From Lithodes maja (taxonomy: Eukaryota > Arthropoda > Malacostraca > Decapoda > Lithodidae): 64,000 nucleotides of DNA. The stretch spans positions 38,557 to 102,556 of the forward strand of contig JBAKBP010007173.1 of NCBI GenBank assembly GCA_037953745.1, given 5' to 3'. Shown here one piece after another: positions 10,175 through 20,226 of the stretch. How positions within the stretch are numbered: position 1 is the first letter of the stretch; the number at the start of each line of letters is the position of its first letter. The notes beneath the pieces are model-generated. The model was not told the DNA's origin. It worked only from the letters and a program-made list of their open reading frames with translations, and made no database searches. The translations under genes were made by a program, and so were the position numbers.

Positions 10175-11140
10175 CTTCCTGCAGCGTTCCTGGCCGTCTT
10201 CTCCTTGGGGGCCTTCCGGGTCCCGCTGGAGGTCTTTTCCTAGGTGGCTACAGGCCGCTCGCCTGCCTGTTGGCTCTCCTTCCCTCGTCCTACGCTCCTT
10301 GTTTCACCTCTTCCGTACACGTCACTTTCGAGTCGACGCTATACGTACCCACTTGTCTGCCGTCCGGGGGCTCTTTGGGTCCGTCGCTGGGCTGGTCGTT
10401 CTGCCACAGGTGCTGGATTCCTTCCTGACGGCTGCCTTCCGGGATCGACCTCCTCCGCGCCAGGTCCCTCCGCAGTGGGATCTGGGGCGGGCTCTGGTCC
10501 TTCTGGCTTCGCCCACGTCTACAAGGGCCGCTACGCCGGTTCTGTTGCTCGGGCGTCCGCTCTTCCTTGTCACTCTGGCCACTGGGGTTCGGTTGTCTGC
10601 CCTAGCGGCATTGTCATGGCCCCGGGACTGCGTGCGATTCTCCCCGTCCTTGCATGGCGTCTCGTTCGCCTCCTCCCCTCCTTTTGTTGCCACACTTGGG
10701 AGGGCGGCCCCCGCTTTCCGGCCTTTCGCCGTCCAGGCTTTCCGGCTTGGGCATCCTCGCCATGTGTTGTGCCCGGTGTCGGCCTTGCACTCCTCTGTTG
10801 CGTCTGTGGCGCCGCCTTCGGGTCCTGCTGTGTGGGTGTCTCCTCGGACAGGTGGGAGGCTCTCGCTGGTGCAGTTGGGCCGCCGCGTTAGTCGGACCGT
10901 TCGTGCCCGTCGCCCTGTTTGTAGGGGTTCTGCGCACGATGTCAGATCCTTTGCTGCCTCCTTCCGGTTCCTGCCACGTCGATTCTTCCCTGCCTTCGCC
11001 TCAGCGGTTTTGTGGGTCTTCTATCGTTTCCTTCATCTCCTCCTACCTCTCCGTGTCCAGTGTTCGACCCCCTCGGCTGGTGATTGCTCTCGGGGGTCGT
11101 GTTTCCTGGTGCTCTGGCGAAGATCCCTGGTCTTCCCCCC
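10165..11140 (+). pseudogene. DIRS tyrosine recombinase, copy A, active-site Tyr off frame
   Basis: Tyrosine recombinase that would insert the circular cDNA. The N-terminal core-binding part (ALTDFLQRSW, FRVDAIRTHLSAVRGLFG) and the catalytic part with Arg I (TLATGVRLSALAAL) and H-x-x-R (SAHDVRSFAAS) lie in one frame. The expected Tyr (SFISSYLSVSSV, about 11030-11065) is one frame away, so a frameshift sits near 11012. H-x-x-R keeps its adenines. Homologous to the recombinases ending at 36366 and 43419. Confidence 0.78.
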
Positions 11141-11174
11141 TTGTCCCTCGTTCTTTTCCTTTGTTTTATATGAC

Positions 11175-11190
11175 AAAAGGGGGGGGGGGG
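11175..11190 (+). promoter_or_regulatory. A-run/G-run (polypurine-tract-like), DIRS copy A
   Basis: AAAA followed by 12 G directly after the recombinase region. The same A(n)G(n) arrangement stands at this place in DIRS-2 (36398-36420) and in the deleted DIRS-2 copy (43442-43455, minus strand). It resembles retroviral polypurine tracts in composition. A function here is inference. Confidence 0.4.
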
Positions 11191-11546
11191 TGTACGGGTT
11201 TGCAACACTGGATTACAAGTTTGGGATTATGTTATATGTATACAGTACATAAGTGTTTTTGCCACATTGAAAATTGTGTTTTGTTCTTGTGTTCAGTGTT
11301 TTTGTTGGTTTTTTAAGAAAAGGGATTTTGGGTACGGTACCTTTTTGGTTTCAGACAAGTCTATGTTTTTGCATTACTATGAATGACGGGCATGTGTTAA
11401 AACTGTTCTTTTTAGCTACTCCTCAGTTTTTCACTCTTTTATTAGACTCTCTTGTTTAAATTGTGTCTTTGTCATTCATACTTTTGTTTTATGCATTGGT
11501 TTTTTTGGTAGGTTGGGCTTGGATGTCCTCCTCCTATTTGTTATGC
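11191..11546 (+). other. 3' untranslated part of DIRS copy A, no gene seen
   Basis: Normal base composition returns abruptly here (A common again). T-rich, with no coding motif, between the G-run and the internal complementary region. Confidence 0.5.
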
Positions 11547-11662
11547 AGCCTTGACGTTGGATTTGCCAAGACTACTAACAAATTGGGAGGTTTGACGTAC
11601 CTCCCAACCTACCAAATAGGAAAACCTACTATTTGGTAGTAGTCTTGGAAAATCCAACGTAC
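11547..11662 (+). repeat. Internal complementary region (ICR) of DIRS copy A
   Basis: The first half (11547 to about 11583) is the reverse complement of the element's left end at 3865-3901. The second half, from TGGGAGGTTT on, is the reverse complement of its right end. This equals the two element ends joined, the defining DIRS ICR thought to template end joining during circle formation. It folds into the same branched hairpin as 12000-12100. Confidence 0.82.
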
Positions 11663-11722
11663 ATAATACCCTCCTTCACGCCGGACCCCTGCCCATCCGC
11701 GTTCTTCTGCTGACGTGAGATG

Positions 11723-12023
11723 TGATAACAAGAGAGGGTCGCTCATGCGCACGTTCGACAGTGATCTGCACATGACGGAACACGGGATGGGCCTTAAGCG
11801 GTAACTAAGGTAAACCCCTTTTTCTTCTCTTCTATGCTTTTTTCACCTTCGGTGGTAGTTTTGGTTAATGTACAACGTCTCCTAGAGCAAGATAAGGAGT
11901 AGACTCTAGACGTTTTCTTTTTAACCGCGGTTGGAATGACGACATAGCAGTCAAAATAGACAAGTCGTCATTGCAATTAGGTTAATAGCCTTGACGTTGG
12001 ATTTTCCAAGACTACTACCAAAT
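11723..12023 (-). repeat. Right inverted terminal repeat of DIRS copy A
   Basis: Reverse complement of 3865-4165. It begins TGATAACAAGAG at 11723 and runs into the central hairpin, whose left shoulder it forms. Confidence 0.88.
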
Positions 12024-12070
12024 TGGGAGGTTTGACGTACCTCCCAACCTACCAAATAGGAAAACCTACT
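12024..12070. repeat. Central hairpin tip shared by copies A and B
   Basis: Between the two right terminal repeats lies one folded sequence with two arms: GGGAGGTTTGACGTACCTCCC, and CCAAATAGG paired with CCTACTATTTGG. With the outer CCAAGACTACTA/TAGTAGTCTTGG stem it can form a three-way, T-shaped structure. Compared with the internal complementary region, the full right end belongs to copy B, and copy A stops after ACTACTACCAAAT, so the two elements share one right end. Confidence 0.75.
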
Positions 12071-12371
12071 ATTTGGTAGTAGTCTTGGAAAATCCAACGT
12101 CAAGGCTATTAACCTAATTGCAATGACGACTTGTCTATTTTGACTGCTATGTCGTCATTCCAACCGCGGTTAAAAAGAAAACGTCTAGAGTCTACTCCTT
12201 ATCTTGCTCTAGGAGACGTTGTACATTAACCAAAACTACCACCGAAGGTGAAAAAAGCATAGAAGAGAAGAAAAAGGGGTTTACCTTAGTTACCGCTTAA
12301 GGCCCATCCCGTGTTCCGTCATGTGCAGATTACTGTCGAACGTGCGCATGAGCGACCCTCTCTTGTTATCA
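12071..12371 (+). repeat. Right-end inverted terminal repeat of DIRS copy B
   Basis: Near-identical in orientation and sequence to 3865-4165, starting ATTTGGTAGTAGTCTTGG and diverging after TTATCA at 12371. One of four terminal repeats in the giant palindrome. Confidence 0.88.
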
Positions 12372-12431
12372 CATCTCACGTCAGCAGAAGAACGCGGATG
12401 GGCAGGGGTCCGGCGTGAGGGAGGGTATTAT

Positions 12432-12547
12432 GTACGTTGGATTTTCCAAGACTACTACCAAATAGTAGGTTTTCCTATTTGGTAGGTTGGGAGGTACGTC
12501 AAACCTCCCAATTTGTTAGTAGTCTTGGCAAATCCAACGTCAAGGCT
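12432..12547 (-). repeat. Internal complementary region (ICR) of DIRS copy B
   Basis: Reverse complement of 11547-11662, in mirrored position next to B's right terminal repeat. Confidence 0.82.
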
Positions 12548-12903
12548 GCATAACAAATAGGAGGAGGACATCCAAGCCCAACCTACCAAAAAAACCAATG
12601 CATAAAACAAAAGTATGAATGACAAAGACACAATTTAAACAAGAGAGTCTAATAAAAGAGTGAAAAACTGAGGAGTAGCTAAAAAGAACAGTTTTAACAC
12701 ATGCCCGTCATTCATAGTAATGCAAAAACATAGACTTGTCTGAAACCAAAAAGGTACCGTACCCAAAATCCCTTTTCTTCAAAAACCAACAAAAACACTG
12801 AACACAAGAACAAAACACAATTTTCAATGTGGCAAAAACACTTATGTACTGTATACATATAACATAATCCCAAACTTGTAATCCAGTGTTGCAAACCCGT
12901 ACA
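12548..12903 (-). other. 3' untranslated part of DIRS copy B, no gene seen
   Basis: Mirror of 11191-11546, ordinary composition, no coding motif. Confidence 0.5.
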
Positions 12904-12921
12904 CCCCCCCCCCCCCCTTTG
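12904..12921 (-). promoter_or_regulatory. A-run/G-run (polypurine-tract-like), DIRS copy B
   Basis: 14 C on the + strand (14 G in sense) next to the TTT that is AAA in sense. Mirror of 11175-11190. Confidence 0.4.
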
Positions 12922-12946
12922 TCATATAAAACAAAGGAAAAGAACG

Positions 12947-13924
12947 AGGGACAAGGGGGGAAGACCAGGGATCTTCGCCAGAGCACCAGGAAACACGACC
13001 CCCGAGAGCAAGCACCAGCCGAGGGGGTCGAACACTGGACACGGAGAGGTAGGAGGAGATGAAGGAATTGATAGAAGACCCACAAAACCGCTGAGGCGAA
13101 GGCAGGGAAGAATCGACGTGGCAGGAACCGGAAGGAGGCAGCAAAGGACCTGACATCGTGCGCAGAACCCCTACAAACAGGGCGACGGGCACGAACGGTC
13201 CGACTAACGCGGCGGCCCAACCGCACCTGCGAGAGCCTCCCACCCGTCCGAGGAGACACCCACACAGCAGGACCCGAAGGCGGCGCCACAGACGCAACAG
13301 ATGAGCGCAAGGCCGACACCGGGCACAACACATGGCGAGGATGACCAAGCCTGGACGGCGAAAGGCCGGAAAGCGGGGGGCCGCCCTCCCAAGTGTGGCA
13401 ACAAAAGGAGGGGAGGAGGCGAACGAGACGCCATGCAAGGACAGGGAGAATCGCACGCAGTCCCGGGGCCATGACAATGCCGCTAGGGCAGACAACCGAA
13501 CCCCAGTGGCCAGAGTGACAAGGAAGAGCGGACGCCCGAGCAACAGAACCGGCGTAGCGGCCCTTGCAGACGTGGGCGAAGTCAGAAGGACCAGAGCCCG
13601 CCCCAGATCCCACTGCGGAGGGACCTGGCGCGGAGTAGGTCGATCCCGGAAGGCAACCGTCAGGAAGGAATCCAGCACCTGTGGCAGAACGACCAGCCCA
13701 GCGACGGACCCAAAGAGCCCCCGGACGGCAGACAAGTGGGTACGTATAGCGTCGACTCGAAAGGGACGTGTACGGAAGAGGTGAAACAAGGAGCGTAGGA
13801 CGAGGGAAGGAGAGCCAACAGGCAGGCGAGCGGCCTGTAGCCACCTAGGAAAAGACCTCCAGCGGGACCCGGAAGGCCCCCAAGGAGAAGACGGCCAGGA
13901 ACGCTGCAGGAAGTCAGTCAGGGC
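12947..13924 (-). pseudogene. DIRS tyrosine recombinase, copy B, same frameshift
   Basis: Mirror of copy A's recombinase with the same off-frame Tyr segment (SFISSYLSVSSV) plus one further frameshift near 13370. Arg I (TGVRLS) and H-x-x-R (HDVR) are present. Confidence 0.78.
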
Positions 13925-15579
13925 CCGGCCAGGGCCCGGCCCGGGACCGGGAGCCACCGTGCCACATGAACAAGCACGATGCGAAGGCCAACGAGGCCCG
14001 CAGGTCCCCAACCGAGCCCAAGCGGAAGCCGGAGACAGGTAGAGGGACCGGACTCGGGCACCACCGCGGCAACCGGGCGGACCAAGCCCGTGCCGGCCAC
14101 AGAGGCGCGAGGAGCCCGACGCAGCTGTGGTACAGCCGCAGCCTCGCGAGGACAGGGCACAGCAACAGCGCGTCTGGGGGCGGAAAGATGTATATCGACC
14201 GCCACCCGTACCAGGCCACCACGAAAGCGGCCGGACCCCCCCCGGAGCGCGAGGCCGGAGGGAGAGGTCCAAAGGCAAACAGGCGCGGCACCCCCGATGC
14301 GAACAAGGCGACCTCCGGAACACCACAGGAAGCCGCGAGGTCGGCGAACACAGTCCGTTGCAACGCCCATTCAACAAGAACGCCCTGCCCCCACGACAGG
14401 GCGGCCGCCCACAGGGTGGCAGGCCCGGGCAGGGAGGAGGCATGCAAGGAGAAGGGGTGCCGGGCCGCGAGGAAGAACAACTCCACCGAGACCCTCAATA
14501 GAGTCAACGACCTGGAGGAACCCCCGCAGAAGGAAAACAGGGGACAGCCTGTCTGAGCGTCTAACCCGAAGGCCACCGACTGACCCCGAAGGGCCAGCGC
14601 GTGGTCCCGCAGGAAGAACAGAGGAACCAACAGTCCGAGGGCATAGACGGGTAAGAGGAGGGAGACCCACCCATCTGCCAGGAAGTGGACGTCCCAGGTT
14701 CGATCGGGAACCCCACCCAACCGCGCTCGACGGATCTGTGGCTACCCAGACCGTCGGCGGGGGGGCGGACCAGGGCACAGCCGCAGAGAGCGAGCCCGGA
14801 GCAACCCAGAGACCGAAGCGTCAGCGAACGGGACGCAGGAGCGGCAGGAGCCGATCCAGAGGGGCAACGGAAACACCACGGGGCCCATGAGGAGGAGGCG
14901 GAGTAGCCAGAGGCTCCCTAAGGAAAGGGGCAGAGCGGCCCAAAGCAGCGAACCCACGAACGAGTCCCAGAGCCACCCCAGGAGGGAGACCGAGTGCAAC
15001 ACGGCGAAGACCTTCCACCGAAGGTGCACCGCGGGCGGCAGACCCCGGGTCACCGTAGCGCCGGACAAAACCCATGCGAGACCGACCCATGGCACGACAT
15101 GCGACGGGGTCAAGCGTGAATCGGGAACACCAAAAGGGGAACCCTAACCGTGCGACGGTGCGAACGACTGTGAGGGCGTCGCCAACGCACAGGCCGAGGG
15201 CTTCGGAAACCACCAACCAGTCGGCCAAGGAAAACAGGAGCTGGAGCCCGCTCCTGAGGAGAGGACCCAGAGCCTGCCCCACATGTGCGGAGAAGATCCG
15301 CGGCGCGATGTGGAGACCGAAGGGAAGGCCGGTGAACAGGAACACACGATCGGAAGGCCGAACGGCCAAGAATCGCTGGAAGAGAGGATGGAGAGGAACG
15401 AGCCAAGACGCATCCTGGAGGGCCAGCGACACAACCCACGACAGAGGGCACAGGGCCAGGCGTACCAGGGGTACCGGCAGCATCCGAAACCGTGTGTGCA
15501 CGACGCGCCCGTTGAGGGCCGACAGAACCACCAACGGCCGCATCGCGACGCAGTTCGTCGACGGGACCAGAAAGACACA
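13914..15579 (-). pseudogene. DIRS RT/RNase H, copy B, same lesions
   Basis: Mirror of copy A's RT. All four Asp-to-Ala changes are shared (motif A; SLAD at 15220-15231; VWVATD; WAAALS). It differs from A at scattered sites, many with an A in one arm only. Shared lesions show the RT was dead before the two copies separated, so the family was either mobilised in trans or duplicated as DNA. Confidence 0.82.
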
Positions 15580-17949
15580 GGAGAGGAAAACCGGGCGACC
15601 GGCGATCAACTCCCTCGACGCTACCCAGCACGGGCATGGAAGTGAGCACGTGGGCCACCTCCGAAGAGATGGACCGGCGTCGGTGACAAGAGCGGAAAGG
15701 GGGTCGAGACGTCCACCACCAGGGGAGACCCCACCGCGCAACCCGCCGCCCCCAACGTCCCTCGCGGCAACCGAGGGGCGCAAGGGCAAAAACAACCCGA
15801 GGGAGCACCTGGGGGACGACCCGGTCGGCCAGGCGAGAAGGAGAACAAGGAGGCCGACCCAGAGAACTACACATTGCGTCGACGCGGAGGTACCCTCGGT
15901 ACGGGCCGTGCGGGCACGAGCGCCACGTCGACCTCAACCCCCCCCCCCCCCCAACCCCAGGCCGGCGCGGGGCAGACCACGTCGAAGGGCGGCCGGAAGT
16001 GGAAGACCGGCCAGCCCCGACACAGCGGGGATGAAAGGGGCAAGAACAGAAGGGCGAGGCGGAATCGACGCACTGGCCTGCAACGTCCCAGTCCTGCGGC
16101 CGCGCAAGGCGGCAGCACGCGTAGCAGCACCCCGAAGAGGACCGGCAGAAGGACGGGACTGAGAAGACCCCGCGTGCGACACAGCACGACGGGGCGTGAC
16201 GGAAGCAGGGACCGCAACGACACAGCGCGTCGGCGCGTGTCGGAAGCAGGGGCCGCCGACAGAGAAGCGAGCATACCCAAGCAACCAGCTGAAACAACCC
16301 CGACGTATATAGCGCAGAGTACAACAAACCCTGACGAATAGCCAAGGGGGCCGGCCGGCAGAACGAGGACCGCACTGTCGGGCGGCGCCGAGTAGCCGCG
16401 TACAAAACCGCCTGCAGCTCGGGAACCAAAGACACCGCGAGCCGAAGGTGGACCCGCAGAACGCGGTCCAAACCCTCGCGAAGAGCCCCTGGCGCAGACG
16501 CCCCGAAAAGCCGCAGGCGGGGACAGACGGCTGGAGGGAACCGAAAGACAAGACAAGAAGTCCGTCACCCTCTGTCGCAAGGGAAAAACCGTGGCGACAG
16601 AGGCCTGATCCGGGTGAGAGAAGAACGGGAGCAATAGAACAAAGTCCAAGAACGGGCGCGCCCATCCAGGACCAGAACGCGCCGGCCAACCTGCCGACAG
16701 ACACCAGAGGAGGCAAAAGCAGGGACGACCCCAGTCCAACGTCAAGGCTAGTAACCTAAGGGAGGGACCGAAGGAGAGCCGTCGACGGAACGGTGTGAAG
16801 GCGAAGGCCACAGCAAACCAGGCCTCCAAGGGGAGAGGGCGACCGAGCAAGACGGCGAAGCCAGGCGTACCGGCGTCGCACAAACCCGTCCCATAGGAGG
16901 ACAGACCCGTCAACACAGCCAGGGACTGAACAGCCGGAAGGAGGTCAGCGCGGCCGAAGGCTGACCAGAGCGTAGGCCCGCAGAAGGGAGCGGGACCGTA
17001 GCAGGGGTAGGAAGGGCGAGGCGCTGAGGTTGAGGCACCGCCAAGAAGCGCGAGAAGAGGGAGGCGTCCAACGACGCCAAGCACCCGTCGAAGCGTGACA
17101 CAACCCAGCCCTGCAAAGCCAACAATCGAACCGAGAGAGGCGACCCCCCCCCCCCCCCCCCCCACCCAGAAGGGTCGGCCCGCAGGGACAAGCGTGAGCG
17201 GGAGCGAGACCCACGACACGAACCAGCAGCGTCGCGGACCAAGGAAGGCGAGCGACGACGGCCGTGTCGCCGTAGAGGGACCCGTCCCTGAACACGAACG
17301 GCCGAGGGGGAAACAGCACCATCCCCCTCTTCCAGTGACACGACAGCTCCCGAGAAAGGGGGACCCCGAAACCTCACCGAGGCAAGAGGAGGGGTACCCC
17401 CCAGGCGAGACGGGAAGGGAAGGGCAGGAAGAGAAGGAGGAGGAGCAGGACGACGGGAGGGGGAAGGCTGGCCGGGTGAAAGGAGGCCAGAAGGAGCCGC
17501 GGGGGGAAACAGAGCAAGGACCCCCGGGGCTGAGAGAACAGGGCGGCCCGACACCGAGGCGGAGGAGGGAGGGACCCCCACCGTGGGACGAGACCGTGAA
17601 GGAAGAAGAGGCACGTTAGCAGGTGAAGGAGGAGAAGCAACGACACCCAGGCGGACCCTCCTGGACAGTGTAGGAGGGAGCAGAGGGCCAGCGACAGCAC
17701 GAACAACCGCGCGCGGAGAGGACAACGTAAGAGGAAGTCGTCTGGGCTAGGAAAGCGGGCGGAAGGGAGGAGAGCCCCTATCCGTAGAGGCCAGGGGAGG
17801 GCGCATAGGAGCAGAGCCGCTAACCCCGGCCTCAGGGCGAGAACCAAGACGAGGGCGACGGGCGACGTCAAGGCGATCAGGAGGACGACGAGGGGCAGAA
17901 GCGAGGCGAGCGAGAGAGTGGAGGCTTAGGTCGACCAGTAGCGTAGGGG
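15580..17949 (-). pseudogene. Decayed gag-like region of DIRS copy B
   Basis: Mirror of 6141-8507. The same caution applies to the long open frames. C-runs at about 15937-15950 and 17147-17163 (sense G-runs) vary in length against copy A. The internal terminal-repeat copy is present here too (about 16736-16764), with one A kept that copy A has as C. Confidence 0.4.
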
Positions 17950-18163
17950 AACCATATGATACCCAGCTCGCCTCGTACCATTTGTGCCAACCCCAGATGG
18001 GACGGCACAACGACGTCCACGAATTCCAGGTACCTATTTACAGCTAGGTGAACTGAGGCTAACACATGAAAGAAGACAAGCCCAATTCGTCACCGCCCGG
18101 TCTGGGAGTGAACCCCCGACCCCTCGTGTGTGAGACGAGAGCTCCACCTACGAGGCTACGGGC
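17950..18163 (-). mobile_element. tRNA-Val-derived SINE in DIRS copy B
   Basis: Mirror of the SINE at 5922-6140. This copy keeps a better box B (GGTTCACTCCC in sense) and better anticodon arm (CTCGT-CTCACAC-ACGAG, anticodon CAC), while copy A has C or G at some of these A positions. Confidence 0.6.
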
Positions 18164-18605
18164 TGTGGTGAACGGCCGGCAGTCGGGTCAGGGATACCCA
18201 GGGTGACGCGGAACCGGGCGGCAACAAAGGCCGGGGAACGGCGGCCCACAGGCCCAATGTGGCGGGAGACCATCGGCCACACCGACGAAAGGGAAGCAGA
18301 GGCCACAGCCGCCGCCGAGGAACCAGGGCCATGGAGCAGCACAACCACCAGGGCCAGACACGGGCCACACAGAGCAGGGAGGTAGGCCGTAGAGGACACA
18401 AAGAGCGAGTGGCGCAAGCAGGACATGTGGCTCACCAAGCACGGGGAGCGACAACCAAGGCGAAAGCAAAGCAGCCGACCAGCACGAGAAGAACACACAC
18501 CAGAATCAGCACGTCGAAGGTGTAAGTGGAGAGAATGTCCAAGAAGAACCAGGGAAGGAGCATGGGGAAACAGGAACACACATGCAAACAGGTATCTGTA
18601 CTCAC

Positions 18606-18668
18606 CCTAAACCGGGAGCACAGAGGTAGGTGAGGAGGGCGGCCGAGGCGGAAGAGCACCAGCAGAAC
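18606..18668 (-). other. Possible 63-nt exon with consensus splice sites (copy B)
   Basis: Mirror of 5426-5488 with the same length, acceptor (CTTTGCAG in sense) and donor (GTGAGT in sense), despite substitutions inside the segment. Confidence 0.35.
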
Positions 18669-19926
18669 CTGCAAAGATGGAGAAAGTGTTGACCACCACT
18701 CAACATCTTACATGCAGGGCCTATAACACCAGGAAAGGGCATACACCAATATAGTATCAGGCAACAATATGACACAAAAAAGGGTCAACAGTGAAAGCCA
18801 ACTATAACCGCAAATTTGCGGGCCAATAGAGGTAGATCCGTACCGACACAAACCTCCCACATCGCCACGCGACCCCCCAGCGATCTCCGCAAATTTGCGG
18901 GGAGCCGAAACGACCCAGAGGGCCGAATCGAGCACTCCGCAAATTTGCGGGAACGGCCAAGAGGGCCCGGTGCCGAACAAGCAAGAGGGGCGTCTAGGAA
19001 AACCAAAAAAGGCCGGCAAACAAGCGTCAACTCCTTATGAACTCCAAGCGACGATGACCGTGACCATCTAGCTGAGCAGTGTCTTCCTTGACAATATCCT
19101 GACTCGACCGGTCAAGGGAGAGGCAAGGAAGACACACCAGGGGAGAGGAGGCACATCCCCTGGGAACCACCCAACCCACAGAGATAGAGCAAAGCCCATG
19201 AGGAGAAGTGGCAGGTTGGGTGGTTTGGCACAACAGGGGCCCCCGTGGGGTACCCCAGGATTGGGCAAAAGTTATGAAAGGATGGAGGTGAAAACAGGAA
19301 GGGAACACAAAAAACCAGTAATGAAACTGGTGAGAAAAAGGGTGGCCTAGCCGCGAGTAGAGAATGTGTCAGGGGCGAAAAACCCTGTGGAGTGAGGGAG
19401 AGGCCCCCGTGGGGTACCTCTGGGTATCACGAACCACTAAGCGCCCAGGCCCTTGAGACACAGTGAAGGCTCGAAAGGGGGGACTCGGGAATAACGCTAG
19501 TTATGCGGCTGACACAAACACTACAAACAACACCGCCACCACGAAATCTCAGGTTGTGAACCAACTGTACACCTAGGCTATGAAAAAATGAGAACTCATA
19601 AGGGCATAGCAATTCCTGAATGATAAACAAGCTAGGCTAATTGAAGCTAAAAGCTAAACTATGCCCAGACTAACAGGAAAAAAGAATATGAAAAGAGAAA
19701 GAATGAAAACATATAGACGGGGAACGCCAAGCGCCCCCGTACCTTCGGTAGCTATTTCCACACGCGTCTCCATTAAACACACTGAGGAGCCCATTTAGGT
19801 GTGTCCTAGATCACGTAACATCTGTCTAGCAAAAAGAAGGCCAGAAAAGCCGAAACGAACCTAAAACAGGGTGAATTGAAGGAGCACAACAAAAGCGGAC
19901 TCAATCAATGGAGGCGCTTGAAAAAA
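18669..19926 (-). other. Leader region of DIRS copy B, no gene seen
   Basis: Mirror of 4166-5425, with the palindromes listed separately and the duplicated GGCCCCCGTGGGGTACC motif (about 19240 and 19405). Confidence 0.5.
18808..18950. promoter_or_regulatory. Three perfect CCGCAAATTTGCGG palindromes (copy B)
   Basis: Same 14-bp palindromes at 18808-18821, 18887-18900 and 18937-18950, with spacing 79 and 50 bp, mirroring copy A. The sites are identical although the sequence between them differs slightly between arms. Confidence 0.55.
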
Positions 19927-20226
19927 TGATAACAAGAGAGGGTCGCTCATGCGCACGTTCGACAGTAATCTGCACATGACGGAACACGGGATGGGCCTTA
20001 AGCGGTAACTAAGGTAAACCCCTTTTTCTTCTCTTCTATGCTTTTTTCACCTTCGGTGGTAGTTTTGGTTAATGTACAACGTCTCCTAGAGCAAGATAAG
20101 GAGTAGACTCTAGACGTTTTCTTTTTAACCGCGGTTGGAATGACGACATAGCAGTCAAAATAGACAAGTCGTCATTGCAATTAGGTTAATAGCCTTGACG
20201 TTGGATTTGCCAGACTACTAACAAAT
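19927..20226 (-). repeat. Left-end inverted terminal repeat of DIRS copy B
   Basis: Reverse complement of 3865-4165, ending ACTACTAACAAAT at 20226. It carries a 1-nt deletion in the GCCAAGACT stem (GCCAGACT at about 20210) that the other three repeats lack. Confidence 0.87.

Larger units (their letters stand above)
3865..12023 (+). mobile_element. DIRS-like retrotransposon copy A, adenine-depleted, defective
   Basis: About 8.16 kb with inverted terminal repeats of ~300 bp, an internal complementary region at 11547-11662, decayed RT/RNase H and tyrosine recombinase, and an AAAAG(n) tract after the recombinase. This is the DIRS-1 plan: inverted terminal repeats plus a region complementary to both ends, and a tyrosine recombinase in place of an integrase. 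From about 4850 to 11160 the + strand is nearly without adenine (33 A in 5521-6000; 11 A in 8221-8460, hand counts), while the termini have ordinary composition. No target-site duplication is visible, as expected for DIRS. Confidence 0.88.
3865..20226. repeat. 16.4-kb inverted repeat: two DIRS elements joined tail to tail
   Basis: The left arm (3865-~12023) and right arm (~12071-20226) are reverse complements over their full length, including leader, palindrome cluster, tRNA-like SINE, coding part, G-run and terminal repeats. Two hand-aligned stretches (8401-8500 and 9356-9620) give 12 differences in about 365 bp, so the arms are roughly 97% identical and not one molecule read twice. The centre near 12045 holds a single right-end hairpin shared by both arms. 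Both arms have identical RT and RNase H active-site lesions and the same recombinase frameshift, so they derive from one already defective ancestor. Confidence 0.93.
12071..20226 (-). mobile_element. DIRS-like retrotransposon copy B (inverted), adenine-depleted in sense
   Basis: Reverse-complement partner of copy A with the same parts in mirrored order: terminal repeats at 12071-12371 and 19927-20226, internal complementary region at 12432-12547, C-run (sense G-run) at 12904-12917, recombinase about 12947-13924, RT/RNase H 13914-15579, SINE about 17950-18163, palindromes 18808-18950. It has extra indels against copy A, e.g. near 13370 and in the C-run at about 17147-17163, which is roughly twice as long as the matching G-run near 6929. 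The right flank is a DIRS-2 3' end starting at 20227. Confidence 0.88.

Noticed and set aside
12000..12100. T-shaped terminal hairpin as a parvovirus-like inverted terminal repeat
   Set aside because: The flanking element encodes DIRS RT and tyrosine recombinase, and the hairpin follows the DIRS ICR rule. No parvovirus replication or capsid gene is present.
3865..20226. The giant palindrome as a sequencing fold-back or assembly artefact
   Set aside because: The arms differ by about 3% with indels and different homopolymer lengths, so they are two real sequences. Joining by the assembler cannot be wholly excluded, but the shared hairpin centre is consistent.
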